Source: an uncultured Lachnospiraceae bacterium | Lineage (GTDB): Bacteria; Bacillota; Clostridia; Lachnospirales; Lachnospiraceae | Direction: 5' to 3' | Assembly (NCBI GenBank): GCA_947177925.1 | Contig: CAMWWJ010000195.1 | Span: 1-6,525 of the forward strand | Length of the DNA stretch: 6,525 nt | Shown: one piece after another, positions 4,385-6,525 of the stretch | Layout: each line of letters begins with the position of its first letter | Numbering within the stretch: the first letter of the stretch is position 1 | Position numbers and translations under genes: made by a program | Notes under the pieces: generated by a model | What the model was told of the DNA's origin: nothing | The model's database searches: none | Seen by the model: the letters and a program-made list of their open reading frames with translations, nothing else

Positions 4385-6188
4385 CATTACCTCTGTGTAT
4401 TTTACCTCCACAAAACGGACACGAATTCTTTTCCCAAGCTGCCTTCATCGACTCAGGATTAATAGGCATTGAACAACTAATACATGGAAAAATTTCACCG
4501 CTTGAAATTCGAATCTGATTCAACACCTCTTTCGGATTATATATGTAACGTCTAACGCGATCATGTATCGCTTTATATTCGATAATGAACGACATCTTTT
4601 TTTCCTGTGAATGTAGAGAATATGTTGCAGCATAATTAATTGCATATATAGATAGTTTACTCTCAACATCAGTATCTTTTGCCGGTACGTGTGTCTTTCT
4701 CAGATGCAATAACCGATGGTATATTAGTTCTGAAAACTCATGTTCTCTCAAACAATCTAATGATTCCGATTTTTCTTCTATTGCAAAATGGCTAGATTTT
4801 TTACTAATACAGTATTTTTTTATATCATTCCAAACTTTAACAACATCATTTTGACTTTCAATATTAGAATACTTCTTATCTCCATTATCTTTTATCGCAT
4901 CCACAATCATCTGATTAGAAATATATTTAAATGGTCTTCCGGGCGAAAGGTGTGACTTCCTATATGTTTGATAAGACGACCAACATTTAAAAAGCATGGT
5001 CCCAAAATCTCTTGTATTTCCCATACTTGCCATGACAAGACCTGCAAAATTGTCATCCGAATTAAACATTATATCATAGGTATATCCCTTACCTGGAAAA
5101 TAATGTTTTAATCTTTGATTTACTATTTCTTTAAAATAATTTATACATAGATTTCGCTCTTGTTCTGAGGCTTCAAAGACAAGACTCTCATCTAGATTAA
5201 TCTGATGTTGTAAATCTGCGCCATTATCTAAACAATACAACCCACCTCTATATGGAACAATCCCAATCCAAAAATATATAGGATCATCCATTATCTTATC
5301 AATATATGATGCAGTCCGTTCTTGGCATTTATGAATTGTACTTATCTTCTCCCATTCATCAATATAGAATGTAATTGAATCAAGTCCTAATAATGTTATA
5401 ATTTCTTTTAGTTGATTTCTAACACTCTTTACATTGAGATACTGGTAATATGTGTTATTGGTTTTTATTCTTTTTGTAGTTTCAGACACTTCTGTTTCAT
5501 TAATTGATATACCAATCTCAGGAACCAATTCTTTTAATGATGCATTAAGTCCATTAACTAACTCGGAAATTTCCTTATTTATATCCTCTTTCTCATAACT
5601 ACCTGCACCAATATTACGGATTTGCTCATTTCCCTCATGTGCAATTGCATTCATGGTATAAACATACATAACTGCTTTTTGAAGACTCAACTGAAGATTT
5701 TTGTTCTTCCTATTGAATACTTTTTGAACTTTTTCAAGAAATGACTTTCCTCGCATTGCTTTCAGTATAGTTAACAATTGTGCAGATATTTCCTCATATA
5801 TAAAAATGCTAAAGACACGGTTAAATGTATCATTATCGGAATTATCCGGTAAACATAATCGCTTCATATTGAGATAAATACACAAATTATTATCTTTTTC
5901 ACTTTTCCAAAGATTGGAATTTAGATTGTGTCTAGCAAGTAACATTAAATGAGTCTTTCCTGTTCCTCTTAATCCACAAATTGTTCCACTTGATTTTCTT
6001 GAAAGTGATGTTAAATCCGATAGATGATTTTTTACATCTACATGTAACTGATTTAACTCATTTATTTTCTCCAAAGATGTATCCATTGTCAATTCATAAT
6101 CAGCTCGCAAATCCGAAAAAGCTTTATTCATATTATCTATGAAATCCTGATCATCAACCAACTGTTTAAGTTCTACACTATTTTTCAT
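4377..6188 (-). CDS. ORC/CDC6-like P-loop ATPase with C-terminal zinc ribbon (603 aa)
   Basis: After a helical N-terminal part (1-65) comes a Walker A motif, GLRGTGKTH (72-80, Lys78). A long helical insertion (about 110-260) precedes Walker B FYIDEWE (274-280, Asp277/Glu278). FWIGIVPYRGG (306-316) sits where sensor 1 would be, and GNTRDFGTM (390-398, Arg393) looks like a sensor 2. These fit an AAA+/STAND-type ATPase of the ORC-CDC6-like kind. The C-terminus has CISC (569-572) and CPFCGG (590-595), a four-Cys zinc ribbon probably for nucleic-acid or protein contact. No membrane segment or nuclease motif is seen. AAAAGGAA (6204-6197) precedes the ATG, which overlaps the stop of a small gene as ATGA. 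The gene is strikingly AT-rich against the backbone, a sign of transfer. I recognise the ATPase class but no characterised homologue; a role in defence or mobile-element maintenance is inferred from context. Confidence 0.8.
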   Translation of the reverse strand: MKNSVELKQLVDDQDFIDNMNKAFSDLRADYELTMDTSLEKINELNQLHVDVKNHLSDLTSLSRKSSGTICGLRGTGKTHLMLLARHNLNSNLWKSEKDNNLCIYLNMKRLCLPDNSDNDTFNRVFSIFIYEEISAQLLTILKAMRGKSFLEKVQKVFNRKNKNLQLSLQKAVMYVYTMNAIAHEGNEQIRNIGAGSYEKEDINKEISELVNGLNASLKELVPEIGISINETEVSETTKRIKTNNTYYQYLNVKSVRNQLKEIITLLGLDSITFYIDEWEKISTIHKCQERTASYIDKIMDDPIYFWIGIVPYRGGLYCLDNGADLQHQINLDESLVFEASEQERNLCINYFKEIVNQRLKHYFPGKGYTYDIMFNSDDNFAGLVMASMGNTRDFGTMLFKCWSSYQTYRKSHLSPGRPFKYISNQMIVDAIKDNGDKKYSNIESQNDVVKVWNDIKKYCISKKSSHFAIEEKSESLDCLREHEFSELIYHRLLHLRKTHVPAKDTDVESKLSIYAINYAATYSLHSQEKKMSFIIEYKAIHDRVRRYIYNPKEVLNQIRISSGEIFPCISCSMPINPESMKAAWEKNSCPFCGGKIHRGNAL

Positions 6189-6337
6189 TCTTGTCGTTCC
6201 TTTTCTTCTCTACAATACCTTTCTCTGATAGCAATAAAACATTGATTACAAAAATAGATTTTCTGTGTTGGAACTCTTTTTCTAAATTGCCGCACCAAAT
6301 CCGCACCAATTTGGTATGGATTTGTATAAATCGGCAT
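6185..6337 (-). CDS. Small Cys-containing protein (50 aa) translationally coupled to the ATPase
   Basis: A short frame from ATG 6337 begins MPIYTNPYQIGADLVRQF, continues with YFCNQCFIAIRERYC and ends in the charged tail REEKERQE. Its TGA (6187-6185) overlaps the ATPase start as ATGA, the classic layout of coupled genes. C-x2-C (residues 30 and 33) with a third Cys at 42 could be an incomplete metal site, possibly completed by a partner. Basic and aromatic residues dominate, and there is no membrane segment. Against it, the ribosome-binding site is poor (AAAG only), and the 5' half contains a 29-bp palindrome that may be the real function there. An alternative frame of 72 codons (6396-6178) covers the same DNA but overlaps the ATPase start by 11 bases and looks less protein-like. 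No homologue is recognised; a small partner or regulator of the ATPase is inferred. Confidence 0.5.
   Translation of the reverse strand: MPIYTNPYQIGADLVRQFRKRVPTQKIYFCNQCFIAIRERYCREEKERQE
6290..6324. repeat. 29-bp palindrome with overlapping 11-bp-spaced direct repeats
   Basis: CAAATCC, GC, ACCAA, T, TTGGT, AT, GGATTTG (6296-6324) is palindromic except for two positions on each side of the inner arms. CCGCACCAA also occurs twice as a direct repeat (6290-6298, 6301-6309), 11 bp apart. This is typical of an operator or recombinase-binding region. It overlaps the 5' part of the small Cys gene and lies upstream of the ATPase. Confidence 0.5.
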
Positions 6338-6406
6338 GAAACTTTATTGATTTTTAAACTTCGCAAATCCTTGAAAACACTAGGTTTTATGGGCATTTAT
6401 AAAAAT

Positions 6407-6454
6407 TTATGAAGATATGGGAATCGGCTTGTGTATTACGATTCCTAATTTCAT
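6407..6454 (-). pseudogene. 5' end of a truncated backbone gene (MKLGIVIHKP...)
   Basis: AGGAGG (6471-6466) stands 11 bases before ATG 6454, which opens a frame of only 15 codons, MKLGIVIHKPIPISS. A strong ribosome-binding site on so short a frame suggests the start of a longer gene cut off by the neighbouring AT-rich insert; the break falls at the ATATCTTC sequence. The first 12 codons are probably original. A short leader peptide is the alternative. Function cannot be told from so few residues. Confidence 0.45.
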
Positions 6455-6472
6455 CTTTCTGTTTTCCTCCTA

Positions 6473-6525
6473 TCATATGGCAATTAGTTTTGCAGCAAGT
6501 CCCGCTGGCAGTGCACCTATATATC
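6473..6525 (-). CDS. C-terminal end of an unidentified gene
   Basis: The minus strand from the right edge reads YIGALPAGLAAKLIAI and stops at TGA (6475-6473), directly followed by an in-frame TAG. Composition is protein-like and the next gene's AGGAGG overlaps the second stop, so the two were probably consecutive genes of one operon. The 16 residues are weakly hydrophobic and give no family. Confidence 0.5.
   Translation of the reverse strand, partial: YIGALPAGLAAKLIAI

Larger units (their letters stand above)
2144..6418. mobile_element. Proposed 4.3-kb AT-rich cargo insert bounded by short inverted repeats
   Basis: The segment holds the kinase, integrase remnant, ATPase and small Cys gene. 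It is visibly more AT-rich than the flanks, most of all in the ATPase gene. ATATCTTC (2144-2151) and GAAGATAT (6411-6418) form an 8-bp inverted pair at its two ends, just where the flanking MKLGIVIHKP... frame breaks and the YYAFRKTKLTTKEA remnant begins. No transposase or target duplication is seen, so the exact borders and mechanism are uncertain. The repeat could be chance in AT-rich DNA. Confidence 0.35.

Noticed and set aside
2166..6188. Kinase and ATPase as one operon
   Set aside because: The 627-bp gap with an integrase relic, and a separate promoter directly before the kinase, argue that they are independent units, although read-through cannot be excluded.
6178..6396. 72-codon minus-strand frame as an alternative gene before the ATPase
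   Set aside because: It overlaps the ATPase start by 11 bases and has no convincing ribosome-binding site, and the competing 50-codon frame has the ATGA overlap and the C-x2-C pattern.
1..6525. CRISPR array, tRNA or rRNA genes
   Set aside because: No regularly spaced repeats with unique spacers, no tRNA-like cloverleaf with a TTCRA-type arm and no rRNA stretch was noticed on either strand.

Overview
The window looks like the inside of a conjugative element of a gut Firmicute (Clostridia, probably Lachnospiraceae). This rests on recognising the families of the left-hand genes, on strong AGGAGG ribosome-binding sites, and on moderate GC there against clearly AT-rich DNA in the middle. Every convincing gene is on the minus strand, so transcription runs from the right end of the window to the left. 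Family names come from memory of sequence patterns; no search was run.

Reading in the direction of transcription, the right edge holds the last 16 codons of an unknown gene, then a strong ribosome-binding site and only 15 codons of a second gene (MKLGIVIHKP...). An AT-rich insert of about 4.3 kb follows. It carries a 50-codon Cys-containing small gene overlapping by 4 bases the start of a 603-residue P-loop ATPase with an ORC/CDC6-like layout and a C-terminal zinc ribbon. Next come a decayed, internally deleted tyrosine integrase and a pair of tandem 12-bp repeats. The insert ends with a 527-residue protein that joins an AbiJ-type N-terminal domain (AbiJ-NTD3 pattern) to a complete Hanks-type Ser/Thr kinase. 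The kinase gene has its own promoter, and a 36-bp nested inverted repeat lies across the -35 and spacer.

Left of the insert the backbone resumes with a two-gene regulatory unit: a 383-residue protein with two winged-helix-like segments, and 3 bp later a 179-residue ArpU/sigma-region-4-like protein. A leader of about 210 bp follows, with three hairpins; the last two resemble intrinsic terminators. It ends at the TTG start of a small exported, pilin-like transfer protein that runs off the left edge. Another terminator-like hairpin lies inside the 383-residue gene.

Interpretation: the backbone genes probably regulate entry into a transfer operon through terminator-controlled transcription. The AT-rich block looks like defence-type cargo, a candidate AbiJ-NTD3/kinase effector and a separate small-protein/ATPase pair, inserted into a short backbone gene. 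Possible remains of that gene lie at both borders (about 6415-6454 and 2100-2143). The defence role is inferred from domain architecture and cargo context only.
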